Shown here: in pieces, positions 33,568 through 42,722 of the stretch
Layout: the number at the start of each line of letters is the position of its first letter
How positions within the stretch are numbered: the stretch's first letter is position 1
NCBI GenBank assembly: GCA_963717955.1
Contig: CAVQXR010000001.1
Location: 2,108,001 to 2,172,000 of the forward strand
Origin: CAVQXR01 sp963717955
Lineage (GTDB): Bacteria; Actinomycetota; Thermoleophilia; Gaiellales; Gaiellaceae
Direction of reading: 5' to 3'
Length of the DNA: 64,000 nt
Notes under the pieces: model-generated
What the model was told of the DNA's origin: nothing
Database searches by the model: none
The model's input: the letters and a program-made list of their open reading frames with translations, nothing else
Program-made: the position numbers and the translations under genes

Positions 33568-34743
33568 ATGGCCCTCGCGCTTGTCTGCCTCGCTTGCGCC
33601 GCGGCCGCGGCGTGGCTGGCGGTGCTCCTGCGCCCGTCGCGGCCGTGGGACCTGCGGCCCCTCGCCGAAGAAGTCGCGACGCCTCGCGGGCCGGACGTCT
33701 GGCCGCGCGTGGCCGTCGTCGTGCCGGCCCACGACGAGGAGGACGTCCTGCCCGCGACCCTGCCCGGCCTGCTGGGGCAGGACTACCCCGGCCCGTGGGA
33801 GGTCGTGGTCGTCGACGATCGGTCGAACGACGGCACTGCCGAGGCCGCCCGACGGCTCGGCGGCGGAAGCGGGCGGCTGACCGTCGTCGAGGGCGATCCG
33901 CTCCCGGCCGGCTGGGTCGGGAAGGTCTGGGCGATGGAGCAGGGGAGCCGCGAGCTCGGGCACCGTGCCGAGCCGCCGGCGTACCTCCTGTTCACCGATG
34001 CCGACATCCGTCATGCGCCGGGATCCGTGCGCCGGCTCGTGACCGAGAGCGTCGCGTGGGAGCTCGACCTGGGCAGCCGCATGGCGCGGCTTCGTTGCGT
34101 CTCGGCAGCCGAACGCCTGCTGATCCCACCGTTCCTGTTCTTCTTCAACCTCCTGTACCCGATGCGGCTCGCGAACGATCCGCGCCGGAAGCTGGCGGCA
34201 GGCGCAGGAGGCTGCATGCTCGTCCGGCGCGACGCCCTCGCCCGGGCGGGCGGTATGGAGGCGATCTGCGGGGACGTGATCGACGACGTCAACCTGGCAC
34301 GGGCCGTGAAGCGCGCCCGCGGCAGGATCCGGCTCTCGCTGAGCCGGGCGGACGTCGTGAGCATCCGCGAGTATCGGTCTGTCGCCCCGATCTGGCGCAT
34401 GGTGCGACGCTCCGCCTTCGATCAGCTCGGGTACTCGTGGCTGCTGCTGCTCGGGACGCTCGCGGGCCTCGTGCTGCTCTTCGTCGTGCCGCCCGGGCTG
34501 ACGATCGCCGGGATCGCCCTCGGCGCTGCCGGAACGCTCCCGGGCGGAACGGCGATCGTCGTCGCGCTGCTCGCCGGCGTTGCCTGGTTCGTCTCGGCGG
34601 CCGTCTACCTCCCCACCGTGCGCTACTTCGGCCTGCCGCCGGCGTGGGCGCTGACGCTCCCCCTCGGCGGCCTACTCTACGGGGGCATGACGGCCGACTC
34701 GGCGCGGCAGCACCTTCTCGGGCGGGATCGCGCCTGGTCGTAG
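33568..34743 (+). CDS. hpnB: HpnB-like family 2 glycosyltransferase
   Basis: 391 residues. There is an N-terminal hydrophobic anchor, then a GT-A fold with VVVPAHDEEDVLPATLPGLL, VVVDDRSNDGTAEAARRL, the metal-binding LLFTDADIRH and the acceptor-site IDDVNLARAVK motif. Two or three C-terminal transmembrane helices follow. The blocks GWVGKVWAMEQG, ERLLIPPFLFFFNLLYPM and GGCMLVRRDALARAGG match the hopene-associated HpnB family as I remember it. No squalene-hopene cyclase is nearby. TAGCGT nine bases before the ATG suggests a leaderless start. Confidence 0.82.
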   Translation: MALALVCLACAAAAAWLAVLLRPSRPWDLRPLAEEVATPRGPDVWPRVAVVVPAHDEEDVLPATLPGLLGQDYPGPWEVVVVDDRSNDGTAEAARRLGGGSGRLTVVEGDPLPAGWVGKVWAMEQGSRELGHRAEPPAYLLFTDADIRHAPGSVRRLVTESVAWELDLGSRMARLRCVSAAERLLIPPFLFFFNLLYPMRLANDPRRKLAAGAGGCMLVRRDALARAGGMEAICGDVIDDVNLARAVKRARGRIRLSLSRADVVSIREYRSVAPIWRMVRRSAFDQLGYSWLLLLGTLAGLVLLFVVPPGLTIAGIALGAAGTLPGGTAIVVALLAGVAWFVSAAVYLPTVRYFGLPPAWALTLPLGGLLYGGMTADSARQHLLGRDRAWS

Positions 34744-34787
34744 GGGAGGACACGCGCGGCCGGGCCAGAACCACCGTCCCGACGGCG

Positions 34788-35495
34788 ATGACGGCCACCC
34801 GGATACACGAGCGCACGTTGCGGCTGTCCGGGCCGGGCCACTTCCTGATCGTCCTCCTGCTGACGCTGGCCTCGTTCGTCTTCCTGGCGGCTGCTCCGGA
34901 CGAGGACTGGACGCCCCTCCTCTCGGTGCTCATCCAGGGAGTGACGCTGCTCGTCGCTCTGCGCACCTCCGAGATGAGCCCGCGCATCGTGCGCGCGGCG
35001 CGGGTCGTCGTCGCGCTCGGCATCGTCGCCGCCGCTGCGGCGCTGATCGGGAACTCCACCGACGCCCGCGCCGCCGGGTACATCGTGAACGTCTTGCTCG
35101 TCGCCCTCGCGCCGCCCGCGATAGCAATCGGCGTCGTGCGCCAGATGCGAATTCGCCGCGGCGTCACACTCCAGGCGGTCTTCGGCGTCCTCAGCATCTA
35201 CGTCCTGATCGGCATGTTCTTCGCCGCCGTCTACCTCGCGATCGACCAGCTGACGAGCGGGCCGTTCTTCGCCGGCGGCGTGATCCCGACGCCGCAGGAC
35301 TTCCAGTACTTCAGCTTCGTCACCCAGACGACCGTCGGCTATGGAGATCTCACGGCGACGACGAGTCTCGGCCGGACATTCGCCGTCTTCGAAGCGCTGA
35401 TCGGCCAGATCTACCTGGTCACCATCGTCGCGGCGCTCATGGCGAACCTCCGGACGCCCGGTCTGTCCGACAGCGAGTCGGAGCCGGCGGCCTGA
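34788..35495 (+). CDS. potassium-channel-like membrane protein
   Basis: 235 residues with four or five hydrophobic helices, then a pore helix and selectivity filter TTVGYGDLTATTS and a final transmembrane helix, as in two-helix-pore K+ channels. There is no ligand- or voltage-sensing domain and no RCK domain. The short C-terminus ends SDSESEPAA. The start chosen is the ATG in MTATRIHERTLRL, which has no strong ribosome-binding site. It follows the glycosyltransferase by 44 bp and may share its transcript. Confidence 0.85.
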   Translation: MTATRIHERTLRLSGPGHFLIVLLLTLASFVFLAAAPDEDWTPLLSVLIQGVTLLVALRTSEMSPRIVRAARVVVALGIVAAAAALIGNSTDARAAGYIVNVLLVALAPPAIAIGVVRQMRIRRGVTLQAVFGVLSIYVLIGMFFAAVYLAIDQLTSGPFFAGGVIPTPQDFQYFSFVTQTTVGYGDLTATTSLGRTFAVFEALIGQIYLVTIVAALMANLRTPGLSDSESEPAA

Positions 35496-35515
35496 CAGCC
35501 TCGCCGGGGCACGCC

Positions 35516-35713
35516 TCACCCGCTCGCCGGCCACTTGATCAGCGAGAGGATCGTGAACATCGGCAGGTACATCGAGATCACGATCACGCCGACGATCATC
35601 CCGACGAAGATCATCAGCAGCGGCTCGATGATCGACGTGAGCGACCGGATGGAGGCGTCCACCTCGTCCTCGTGGAAGGCGGCGACCTTGCCGAGCATCT
35701 TCTCGAGACGTTA
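35516..35713 (-). pseudogene. C-terminal fragment of a PilC/GspF-type inner membrane protein
   Basis: The 60-odd residues RLEKMLGKVAAFHEDEVDAS through EPLLMIFVGMIVGVIVISMYLPMF match the conserved C-terminus of type IV pilus/type II secretion PilC/GspF proteins. The homology starts abruptly after an in-frame stop (TAA) at about 35,711, and the rest of the protein (over 300 residues) is missing. A remnant of a lost pilus or secretion locus. Confidence 0.8.
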
Positions 35714-35770
35714 CGCGCGTGCTGACCCGGATCGTGTCGTCGTTCGACGTCTCGACCGGCCTGTAGCGGG

Positions 35771-36745
35771 TCACGCCGGCGCGAAGCGCCCCGGCTCGAC
35801 CTGGCATGCGCGCCCTTGCGCCTCGAGGTGCTCGACGTGGGCGAGAGCCTCGACGAGGGCGAACCGCTGCTCGTGGAGGCCGAGATTGCCGGGCGGCCAG
35901 ATTCGCTGAGCTACCTCGAACGCGCTGCTCGCGCCCTCGTGCAGGGCGCGCTCGGCGACGTCGAGCCGCTCGGCGTGATGGCTGCGCATCTCGGCGATCC
36001 TGCCGGGGACGTCGAGGATCGGCTCGTGATGCCCCGGGAAGACGATGGACGGGGCGAGCTCCGCCAGCCGGTCGAGCGTCCGGAAGTAACGGCCGAGCGG
36101 GTCGACGGCCGTGTCCGGCCAGCGCCCGATGTTCGGCGTGATGTTCATCAGCATCACGTCGCCCCCGAACAGGCGTCCGCCGGCGCGGTCGAGCAGCGCG
36201 ATGTGGCCGTCCGCGTGCCCGGGAAGCTGGAGGACGACGAACGTCGTCCCGCCGGCCTCGATCTCGTCGCCCTCCTCGACGAGGACGGTCGGGCTCGCCG
36301 GCTCGACCGGGAGGCGGAGCTCGGCGGCCGTCGACGCCTCCGCGAGATCCTCCGGCATGCCGTGCGAGAGCAGGAACTCCCGGAAGCCACCGGCGTCCAT
36401 GTTGCCCCACGAGATCTCGGAGAGCTCCGCATCGAGGCTCCCCTGCACCACCTCGCCCGGCGCCGTGAGCGCGGTCAGCGCGGCCGCGGCCCCCAGATGG
36501 TCGGGGTGGTAGTGGGTGACCACCAGCCGCCTGACGGCAGGGTTTCCGTGCGCGGCGAGCACCGTCTGCCAGCGGAGCAGCGTCCCGGGACTCCCGAGGC
36601 CGGTGTCGACGATCGTCCAGGCGCCGTCCGCGTCGACAAGCGCGTAGCAGTGCACATGGTCGAGCGCCCACGGGAGCGGCTGGGTGATCCGCAGCAGCCC
36701 CGGCGCGACCTCGGTGACGACCGCCTCGCGGGGCGCATCAGCCAC
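35771..36745 (-). CDS. metallo-beta-lactamase-fold hydrolase
   Basis: 324 residues. The zinc-binding motif THYHPDHLG is at about residues 76-84. Later ligands are LPGHADGHIAL (His), GGDVML (bridging Asp) and PGHHEP (His). The C-terminal ~80 residues form a helical domain with RIAEMRSHHAERLD, like the glyoxalase II/LACTB2-type enzymes with a winged C-terminus. It probably hydrolyses a thioester or lactone; the substrate is unknown. Confidence 0.88.
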   Translation of the reverse strand: MADAPREAVVTEVAPGLLRITQPLPWALDHVHCYALVDADGAWTIVDTGLGSPGTLLRWQTVLAAHGNPAVRRLVVTHYHPDHLGAAAALTALTAPGEVVQGSLDAELSEISWGNMDAGGFREFLLSHGMPEDLAEASTAAELRLPVEPASPTVLVEEGDEIEAGGTTFVVLQLPGHADGHIALLDRAGGRLFGGDVMLMNITPNIGRWPDTAVDPLGRYFRTLDRLAELAPSIVFPGHHEPILDVPGRIAEMRSHHAERLDVAERALHEGASSAFEVAQRIWPPGNLGLHEQRFALVEALAHVEHLEAQGRACQVEPGRFAPA

Positions 36746-36850
36746 CGGGCGTTCTCCGACCCGGTGCAGATGGCCCCGGCTGCGCCCCCCGCCTCACACG
36801 GCTGACGCTAGCACCCGTTCCGGGACACAGTGCGCCCGGGGTACCGCCGG

Positions 36851-37104
36851 TCAGTTGATCTCGATGACCGTCAGCGTGAAGCGCGCGCCGTCCGGCTGGC
36901 TGACGAGGTCACTTCCTCGCCCTTCTCCACGGTGACGGCCGACTGGCCGTCCGAGAACGAGCCGTCGGCGATCCCGATCTCCACGGAGTCGGCGTGGATC
37001 GCCACGATCTTGAAGGCCGGGTCGCTCGCCGGGAAGGTGGCGCCGACCGCCAGGATCTCGACCCGCAGGTTGATCGACATCGTGACGGAGGTCGGCGCCC
37101 CCAC
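36851..37104 (-). pseudogene. small hypothetical protein with a frameshift
   Basis: The frame starting at GTG 37,102-37,104 (GAPTSVTMSINLRVEILAVG to VEKGEEV) is broken near 36,900. Continuing in the next frame gives DLVSQPDGARFTLTVIEIN and a stop at 36,851. A missing base would explain it. It looks like the end of a beta-rich protein; I do not recognise the family. The flanks (36,746-36,850 and 37,105-37,210) show no other gene. Confidence 0.4.
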
Positions 37105-37210
37105 CCGGGGGACGTCAAAGGCTTGTCCCGGCGGCCTCGTTTCAGGCCCGCAGTCCGGCCGCTACGGCTGTCGGCCGCCGGGGCGGGCCGGCAATCGACA
37201 CCGGGATCGT

Positions 37211-38617
37211 CTACCGCGACCTCGGCCCCGCCTGCCAGGCCGCCTGCTCGGAGACCCCCTCGGATCTCCAGTACGGGTCGACGAGGCCCCGTGAGACCGC
37301 GACGGCGCGGAGCGCGAGCATCGCGGTATAGGTCGGGAGGACGGGCAGCATTCCTCCCGGCGGAGTCAGCTCGAGGCCCCGGTCGAGCGCCCGGTCGAGG
37401 TCGGAGACGACCTCGACCTGCCTCTCGTCCATGCCGCCGTAGACGAAGCGCAGCGCAAGCTCCTCGGCCCGGCTCCCCGATGCGACGAGGTGCTCGAGGC
37501 CCGCCGCGAGCGGTTCGAAGTCGACGTCCCAGATCCACGAGACGTCACGCCCGTCCGCGACGTCGTCGTTGAGTGCGATCAACGCCACCGCCGGCACGCC
37601 GTCGGCGACGAGCGTGCGCACCGCCTCGTTCGCGCCGGCGGGATTCTTCACCAGCAACATCAGCACGTCGCGGTCTCCGGCGCGGATCCGCTCGAACCGG
37701 CCGAATGCCGGCCGGAACCGCGCCAGGCCCGAGACGATGTCGTCGAGTCCGGCACCGAGCGCGCCCGAGAGGGCCGCAGCCGCCACGGCGTTGTAGACGT
37801 TGTACAGCCCAGGGACCGGCAGCTCGACGCGCGCGCTGCCGGCGGGCGTCCCCAGCTCGAACGCGACGCCGTCGAGCCCGTGCAGCTCGAGCGAGCGCGC
37901 CGCAACGTCCAGGGGCGGCCGTCTGAGCCCGCAGCGCTCGCAGCGGTAGTCGCCGAGATGGCCGACCCAGGCCACCGCATATGCCAGGGGGAAACCGCAG
38001 TCGACGCAGTACTTCGAGTCGGCCGCGTGCGAGAGGCGCTCGCGGCCGACGAGCGGATCGTCGAGGCCGAAGCGGACGGCTCCGGGCCGGCCGCGCGCGA
38101 GCGCCCCGAGGACCGGGTCATCGACGCCCAGCGCGACGACCGTTTCGGCCGGCAGCGCGTTCACCGTTGTGCGCCATCGCTCGGCGATGTGCTCCAGCTC
38201 GCCGTAGCGGTCGAGCTGGTCGCGGAAGAGGTTCGCGAGGCACACGGCCCTCGGGCTCAGCTGCGCCGCCACGACCGAGAACGCGAACTCGTCGACCTCG
38301 AAGAGTCCGAGCTGCGCGCCACGGCTGTCGAGCAGGGTCGAGGTGATCCCGGAGACGAGGTTCGCCCCCGTCCGGTTGTGCACGAACGACGCGCGCGGGC
38401 GCAGAATCTCCGAGACCATGGCGGCGGTCGTCGTCTTGCCGTTCGTGGCCGAGAGCAGCGCGACGCCCTCGGGCAGCTCGCCGGCCAGCCTGGCGAGAGC
38501 CTTCGGCTCCATGCGGGTCAGGAGCTTCCCCGGAAGCGTCGTGCCCCCCCCACGGCCGGTGAGTCGCGACAGCGACCGTACGGCCCGGGCCAGCCCGAGC
38601 TCGAGCTTCCACAGCAT
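37211..38617 (-). CDS. murT: lipid II isoglutaminyl synthase subunit MurT
   Basis: 468 residues of the Mur-ligase fold. MurT with the glutaminase GatD amidates the D-glutamate of lipid II. Visible are the ATP-binding loop LLSATNGKTTTAAMVSE, ANLFRDQLDRYGEL, the Cys4 zinc ribbon (CVDCG and CERCG) characteristic of MurT, and the C-terminal DUF1727 region with LLVKNPAGANEAVRTL and WDVDFEP. GatD normally lies next to it but is absent here. The ATG is preceded at 7 bp by TAGACT, a likely -10 of a leaderless start, formed exactly at the junction with a miniature inverted-repeat element. Confidence 0.93.
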   Translation of the reverse strand: MLWKLELGLARAVRSLSRLTGRGGGTTLPGKLLTRMEPKALARLAGELPEGVALLSATNGKTTTAAMVSEILRPRASFVHNRTGANLVSGITSTLLDSRGAQLGLFEVDEFAFSVVAAQLSPRAVCLANLFRDQLDRYGELEHIAERWRTTVNALPAETVVALGVDDPVLGALARGRPGAVRFGLDDPLVGRERLSHAADSKYCVDCGFPLAYAVAWVGHLGDYRCERCGLRRPPLDVAARSLELHGLDGVAFELGTPAGSARVELPVPGLYNVYNAVAAAALSGALGAGLDDIVSGLARFRPAFGRFERIRAGDRDVLMLLVKNPAGANEAVRTLVADGVPAVALIALNDDVADGRDVSWIWDVDFEPLAAGLEHLVASGSRAEELALRFVYGGMDERQVEVVSDLDRALDRGLELTPPGGMLPVLPTYTAMLALRAVAVSRGLVDPYWRSEGVSEQAAWQAGPRSR

Positions 38618-38627
38618 CGGCGTCAGT

Positions 38628-38795
38628 CTAGTGCTCCGTCTCGGAATTCCCTTGACCCTCCAGCGCGCGAAACGCGAGCCAGGCAAGGACGCAGGGAGCG
38701 CCCGTATTGGTGAATACGGGCGCTCCCGAGGACGCCGCATGGCGCCGCGTTGCAGCCGCCTGGAGTGCAAGGCGATTTCTGAGACGGAGCACTAG
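38628..38795. mobile_element. 168-bp miniature inverted-repeat element, copy A
   Basis: It begins CTAGTGCTCCGTCTC and ends with the exact reverse complement, GAGACGGAGCACTAG. Discounting the CTAG at each end as target duplication, the element starts TG and ends CA. In the middle is a perfect 13-bp hairpin (GAGCGCCCGTATT around GGTG). A near-identical copy lies inverted at 50,505-50,672. It encodes no transposase. It abuts the murT start region on one side and the HD-GYP gene on the other. Confidence 0.88.
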
Positions 38796-38799
38796 GTCG

Positions 38800-39582
38800 A
38801 TGCCTCCGGCCGGTGGATCGATGCCCTGCGCGCCCAGGCTGGGAAGGGAACCGCGGCTTGGGCGGCGAATCCAGCCCTCGGCGACCACCGAGGGCGGACA
38901 GTTGAGCTTCACCTTGACCTTGACCACACGGGCGCACGGGCAGGAGGCCATCGCGCAGCGCCTGACAGCCACCGTCCGCACGCGCGATCCGTATACCGCG
39001 GGACACTCGCGGCGCGTGCGCCGGGTCGCGCTCGAGGTGGGTGAGCGGCTCGGGCTGACGGCTGAGGAGCTCGTCCCGCTCGCCCATGCGGCCCTCTTCC
39101 ACGACATCGGGAAGCTGACGATCCCCGACGAGATCCTCATGAAGCCGACCAGCCTCACCGACGAGGAGTGGGTGCTGATGCGACGCCACTCGGCGGCCGG
39201 GGCGCAGATGATCGAGATGGTCGGCCAGTTCGAGGCCGCCGTCCCGGCGATCCGCCACCATCACGAGCGGTTCGACGGCTCCGGGTATCCGGACGGGCTC
39301 GTCGGGGAGGAGATCCCGATCGCGGCCCGCGTCATCCACGTCGCGGATGCCGTCGACTCGATGCTGACGAACCGGATCTACCGTGCCGGCCGCCCCGCGC
39401 GGCAGGCGCTGGCCGAGGTCCGCCGCGGCTCGGGAACGCAGTTCTGCCCGCGTTGCGTCACCGCGCTCGAGGATGCCGTCGGCGCGAGTGCGCTCCTCGA
39501 TCTAGGCATCGGCCCGCGGGCGCTCGCGGCGCGCACCTTGCGGGCCCCGCTCCTCCCGGCGCTGCGCCTCAGCCGCGCGTGA
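38800..39582 (+). CDS. HD-GYP domain phosphodiesterase
   Basis: About 260 residues. The HD-GYP domain runs from QRLTATVRTRDPYTAGHSRRV, with HAALFHDIGKLTIPDEIL (HD pair) and the signature HHERFDGSGYPDGLVGEEIP (GYP), so hydrolysis of cyclic-di-GMP is likely. No sensor domain precedes it. The reading frame is open back into the miniature element; the first start codons after that element are ATG 38,800 and 38,821, and a TTG near 38,904 is also possible. The C-terminus has a CPRC-like pair. The N-terminal part may have been lost when the element inserted. Confidence 0.85.
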   Translation: MPPAGGSMPCAPRLGREPRLGRRIQPSATTEGGQLSFTLTLTTRAHGQEAIAQRLTATVRTRDPYTAGHSRRVRRVALEVGERLGLTAEELVPLAHAALFHDIGKLTIPDEILMKPTSLTDEEWVLMRRHSAAGAQMIEMVGQFEAAVPAIRHHHERFDGSGYPDGLVGEEIPIAARVIHVADAVDSMLTNRIYRAGRPARQALAEVRRGSGTQFCPRCVTALEDAVGASALLDLGIGPRALAARTLRAPLLPALRLSRA

Positions 39583-39762
39583 ACGTCAGGACGTCGGGCG
39601 AGGCCTGATCCTCGGCGGACGCGACGACGTCGAACACGCGCTCGGTCGCGTCCGTGTACGCGAGCGGCGTCGCCCCGGTCGCCGGGCCGCTGATCGGAGG
39701 CGCCGGTCAAGACCTTGGGCGAACACCGCCAAGTGAGGGATCGCTACACTGCGCGGGCTTCC

Positions 39763-39844
39763 GGGGGAGTTCCCGAGTGGCCAAAGGGGACCGGCTGTAA
39801 ACCGGTTGGCTCCGCCTTCGGAGGTTCGAATCCTCCCTCCCCCA
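39763..39844 (+). tRNA. tRNA-Tyr (GTA anticodon)
   Basis: An 82-nt class II tRNA with a long variable arm. Acceptor GGGGGAG pairs with CTCCCCC, anticodon stem ACCGG/CCGGT holds loop CTGTAAA with anticodon GTA, and T-arm GGAGG-TTCGAAT-CCTCC. Discriminator A, no encoded CCA. TACACT about 12 bp upstream may be its -10. Confidence 0.95.
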
Positions 39845-39970
39845 TCGCCTGCGGCCCTCGATGACGGGCGACCCATCCCGCGATGGCGCCGCCGTGCCCG
39901 TCGGGTCGCACCTCTAGAGTGAGTCGACGCTGCCTGCGGCCATCGGGCACGGACAGAAAAGGAGGACGCC

Positions 39971-40660
39971 ATGGGCTTGCCACCGCTGCCGAGACGACTC
40001 GCCGCCGAGGTGCTCGGCACCTTCGGATTCTTCTTCATCGGCTTCAGCGCCATCGCCGTCGCCGTCGACCTCCCGGGCGTGATCGGCGCCGGCGGCGTCG
40101 CGGCCGGCTTCGGCCTCGGCCTCGGCCTCATGATCGGCGCGTTCGGCCATGTCTCCGGTGGGCACTACAACCCCGCCGTCACCGCGGGGTTGTCGATGGC
40201 CGGCCGCTTCCGCGCCGGCGACGTCGTGCCGTACTGGATCGCCCAGCTCGCCGGAGGGTTGATCGCGGCGCTGCTCGCCTGGGCGCTCTACCCGGGCGAC
40301 GTCCGCTCGGCGCTCGTCAACGCGCCGAGTCCCGGAACCAGCAACGGCGTGGCGCTCGTCCTCGAGGGCATCGCGACGTTCCTGTTCGTCATGGTCATCC
40401 TCACCGTCGCGACCGACGACCGGGCGCCCTGGAAGGGGCTCCAGGCACCCGTGCTGATCGGCGGGTTCATCTTCATCGCCGCCTGGACGGTCGGGTCGTT
40501 CTCCGGAGGCTCGTTCAACCCCGCCCGGTCGCTCGCGCCCGCGATCGTCGACGGAAACCTCAACGACATCTGGATCTACCTCGTGGGGCCCCTCGTCGGC
40601 GGCGCGCTCGCGGGGATCGTGCACCCGTTCGTGGTCGGAGGGAGAGTCGCGGACGTGTGA
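39971..40660 (+). CDS. aquaporin / MIP-family channel
   Basis: 229 residues with six transmembrane helices and the two half-helix motifs GGHYNPAVT and GGSFNPARSL of the major intrinsic protein family, in the inner membrane. The position after the second NPA is Arg, as in water-selective and glycerol channels alike, so selectivity is not settled. AAAGGAGG precedes the ATG. It lies between two tRNA genes. Confidence 0.93.
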   Translation: MGLPPLPRRLAAEVLGTFGFFFIGFSAIAVAVDLPGVIGAGGVAAGFGLGLGLMIGAFGHVSGGHYNPAVTAGLSMAGRFRAGDVVPYWIAQLAGGLIAALLAWALYPGDVRSALVNAPSPGTSNGVALVLEGIATFLFVMVILTVATDDRAPWKGLQAPVLIGGFIFIAAWTVGSFSGGSFNPARSLAPAIVDGNLNDIWIYLVGPLVGGALAGIVHPFVVGGRVADV

Positions 40661-40702
40661 GCCCGGAGGTCGGGGGGGCGCGCGGTACAATCCGCCCCGC
40701 GC

Positions 40703-40775
40703 GCCCTCTTAGCTCAGTTGGTAGAGCACCTCCATGGTAAGGAGGGGGTCTCCGGTTCGAGTCCGGAAGAGGGCT
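40703..40775 (+). tRNA. tRNA-Thr (GGT anticodon)
   Basis: A 73-nt cloverleaf: acceptor GCCCTCT/AGAGGGC, anticodon stem CCTCC/GGAGG with loop ATGGTAA, anticodon GGT, T-arm CCGG-TTCGAGT-CCGG, discriminator T. TACAAT at 40,686-40,691, 11 bp upstream, is a good -10 candidate. Confidence 0.96.
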
Positions 40776-40824
40776 TGGACGGGAGGAGCCCCGCGCGTTC
40801 GGAGCTCCTCTGCGTGATCGCCGC

Positions 40825-41565
40825 TCAGCCGCGCGGTTCCCAGCCGCGGATCAACTCCTCCGCGTGCGGCATGCCGCTGTCCTCGATCGACCGGACCACG
40901 GCCCGCGCGTCGAACGGCGTCCGGCGGATCTCGATGCCGAGCGCATGCGGGGCACGGGTCGTGACCACCGCGTACGACGCCCAGGGATCGAACCGTAGGT
41001 CGGCCTCGACCTGCTCGTGGTCGTAGCCGAGGCCGACGCTACCGGGGTTCAGAAACACCGCGGCGCCGATGCGGCGAAGGTAGGGCAGATGGATGTGGCC
41101 GGCGGCGACGAGATCGTGATGGATCTCGCCGAGACGCTCCCGGTACTCGGGCTCGGGCGTGGTCGGGAAGACGAGCTCCTCGTTCGAGCGCGGCGTGGCG
41201 TGGCAGGCGAGCAGAGTGCGCCCCTCGCCCAGCCCGACCTCGATCGTCGGCGGAAACGACGCCATGAACGTCCTCTGGCCTTCGCTCAGCTGCGCGAGCG
41301 TCCAGTCGCGGACCGCGAGCTGGCGTTCCGTGACCGGCTCTTCCCGTGCGTGCGCGGGATCGAGCACGAAGGCGTCGGCGTTCCCCATCACGATCGGGCA
41401 GCCGAGGTCGGCGAGCAGATCGAGGCAGGGCCCGGGCTCGGGACCGCCCTGCGCCACGTCGCCGAGGCAGACCGACCGCTCGATGCCTTCCGCCTCAAGC
41501 TCCGCGAGCACGGCCCGCAGGGCGACGGCGTTGCCGTGGGTATCCGAGAGGATCGCCGTTCGCAA
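40825..41565 (-). CDS. YfcE/MJ0936-type metallophosphoesterase
   Basis: 246 residues of the calcineurin-like fold. Metal-ligand motifs are AILSDTHGN (residues 4-12), CLGDVAQGG, VMGNAD, ACHAT and GHIHLPYLRR. The NPGSVGLGYD block near the C-terminus is typical of the subfamily. It probably cleaves phosphodiesters; the substrate is unknown. The stretch from 41,566 to the IS boundary at 41,691 shows no gene. Confidence 0.9.
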   Translation of the reverse strand: MRTAILSDTHGNAVALRAVLAELEAEGIERSVCLGDVAQGGPEPGPCLDLLADLGCPIVMGNADAFVLDPAHAREEPVTERQLAVRDWTLAQLSEGQRTFMASFPPTIEVGLGEGRTLLACHATPRSNEELVFPTTPEPEYRERLGEIHHDLVAAGHIHLPYLRRIGAAVFLNPGSVGLGYDHEQVEADLRFDPWASYAVVTTRAPHALGIEIRRTPFDARAVVRSIEDSGMPHAEELIRGWEPRG

Positions 41566-41690
41566 CCTCCGCCAATGCTATTGCCTCTACCCATCCCGAG
41601 GGCGGCCGCCAGGCCGTCGAGAACTCGACAACAGGTGGGCGGCGCTCGTGGCAGATTTCTCCGTGAGACGCCGGGTCGTGAGCCGCTAGG

Positions 41691-42722
41691 TGTAGGAGCC
41701 AGGAGCGTTGTTCCATCCGGGCCTCCTTGGAGGCTGGGGGTGTCGAAGCCACCCAGTTCCAAGGAGGACCCGAATGAGGCTGCACGGTAACGCCCGCACC
41801 TGTCTGCACAGCCGCTCGCTGATGGTGCGCCGCGTGCTTGAGGAAGGTTGGACGCTCGCGCAGGCGGCCGAGGCCGCCTGCGTGAGCGTGCGCACGGTCT
41901 CGAAGTGGCTTGCCCGCTTCCGCGCCGAAGGCGGCGACGGCCTGGTCGATCGTTCCTCGGCGCCTGTGGTTGTTCCACACCGCACGCCCGAGCAGCGGGT
42001 GGAGCTGATCGTGCTGCTTCGCCGGTTACGGATGACCGGGGCGGAGATCGCCGAGACCCTGGCGATGCCGCGCTCGACGGTCTCGACCGTCCTCACCCGG
42101 ATCGGGCTCGGCAAGCTGTCGCGGCTCGAGCCTCCCGAGCCAGCGAATCGCTACGAACGCAAGCGGCCGGGCGAGCTCGTTCACATCGATGTCAAGAAGC
42201 TCGGCCGGATCGGCCGCCCCGGCCACCGCGTCAACGGCGACCGCCGCACGCGCAGCCGCGGGATCGGTTGGGAGTTCGTGCACATCTGCATCGACGACGC
42301 GACCCGGATCGCCTACGTCGAGGTGCTCGACGACGAGCAAGCCACGACCGCGGTCGGCTTCCTACGCCGTGCCGTCGCTCACTTCCGCGCTCACGGCATC
42401 CGCGTCGAACGGGTGATGACCGACAACGGCTCCGCCTACGTCTCGGTCGTGCACGCACTCGCCTGCAGGGCCCTCGGGATCAAGCACCTGCGCACCCGCC
42501 CCTACCGGCCACGCACCAACGGCAAGGCCGAGCGCTTCATCCGCACCCTGCTCGGCGGCTGGGCCTACGGCGCGATCTACGGCACCTCCGACGAACGACG
42601 CCGCGCACTCACCAGCTGGCTCGACTTCTACAATCGCCGCAGACCACACGGCTCCCTCGGCCACCAACCACCGCTCCAGCGGCTGGAAGCCCTCACGAGG
42701 AACAACCTGGCTGGGTCCTACA
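41691..42722 (+). mobile_element. complete IS481-family insertion sequence with target duplication
   Basis: A 1032-bp element. The left end reads TGTAGGAGCCAG and the right end, reverse-complemented, TGTAGGACCCAG; about 19 of the outer 24 bases match. The flanks carry a 6-bp direct repeat GCTAGG (41,685-41,690 and 42,723-42,728), fitting the NCTAGN target reported for IS481. The single transposase gene is intact, so the insertion looks recent. It sits about 50 bp before the Ppx-like gene. Confidence 0.88.

Noticed and set aside
32340..34787. A single 1051-codon frame ending in the potassium channel.
   Set aside because: Everything before 34,788 is antisense or out of frame to the FAD oxidoreductase and the glycosyltransferase.
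38707..38799. HD-GYP start inside the miniature element (ATG on its plus strand).
   Set aside because: The codons inside the element are repeated in copy B without an HD-GYP gene, so they are chance read-through; starts after the element are more likely.
39569..39709. A minus-strand frame ending ASPDVLTFTRG that overlaps the HD-GYP 3' end.
   Set aside because: Only 46 codons after an in-frame stop, no plausible start. Protein-like composition suggests a remnant, but I cannot support a gene.
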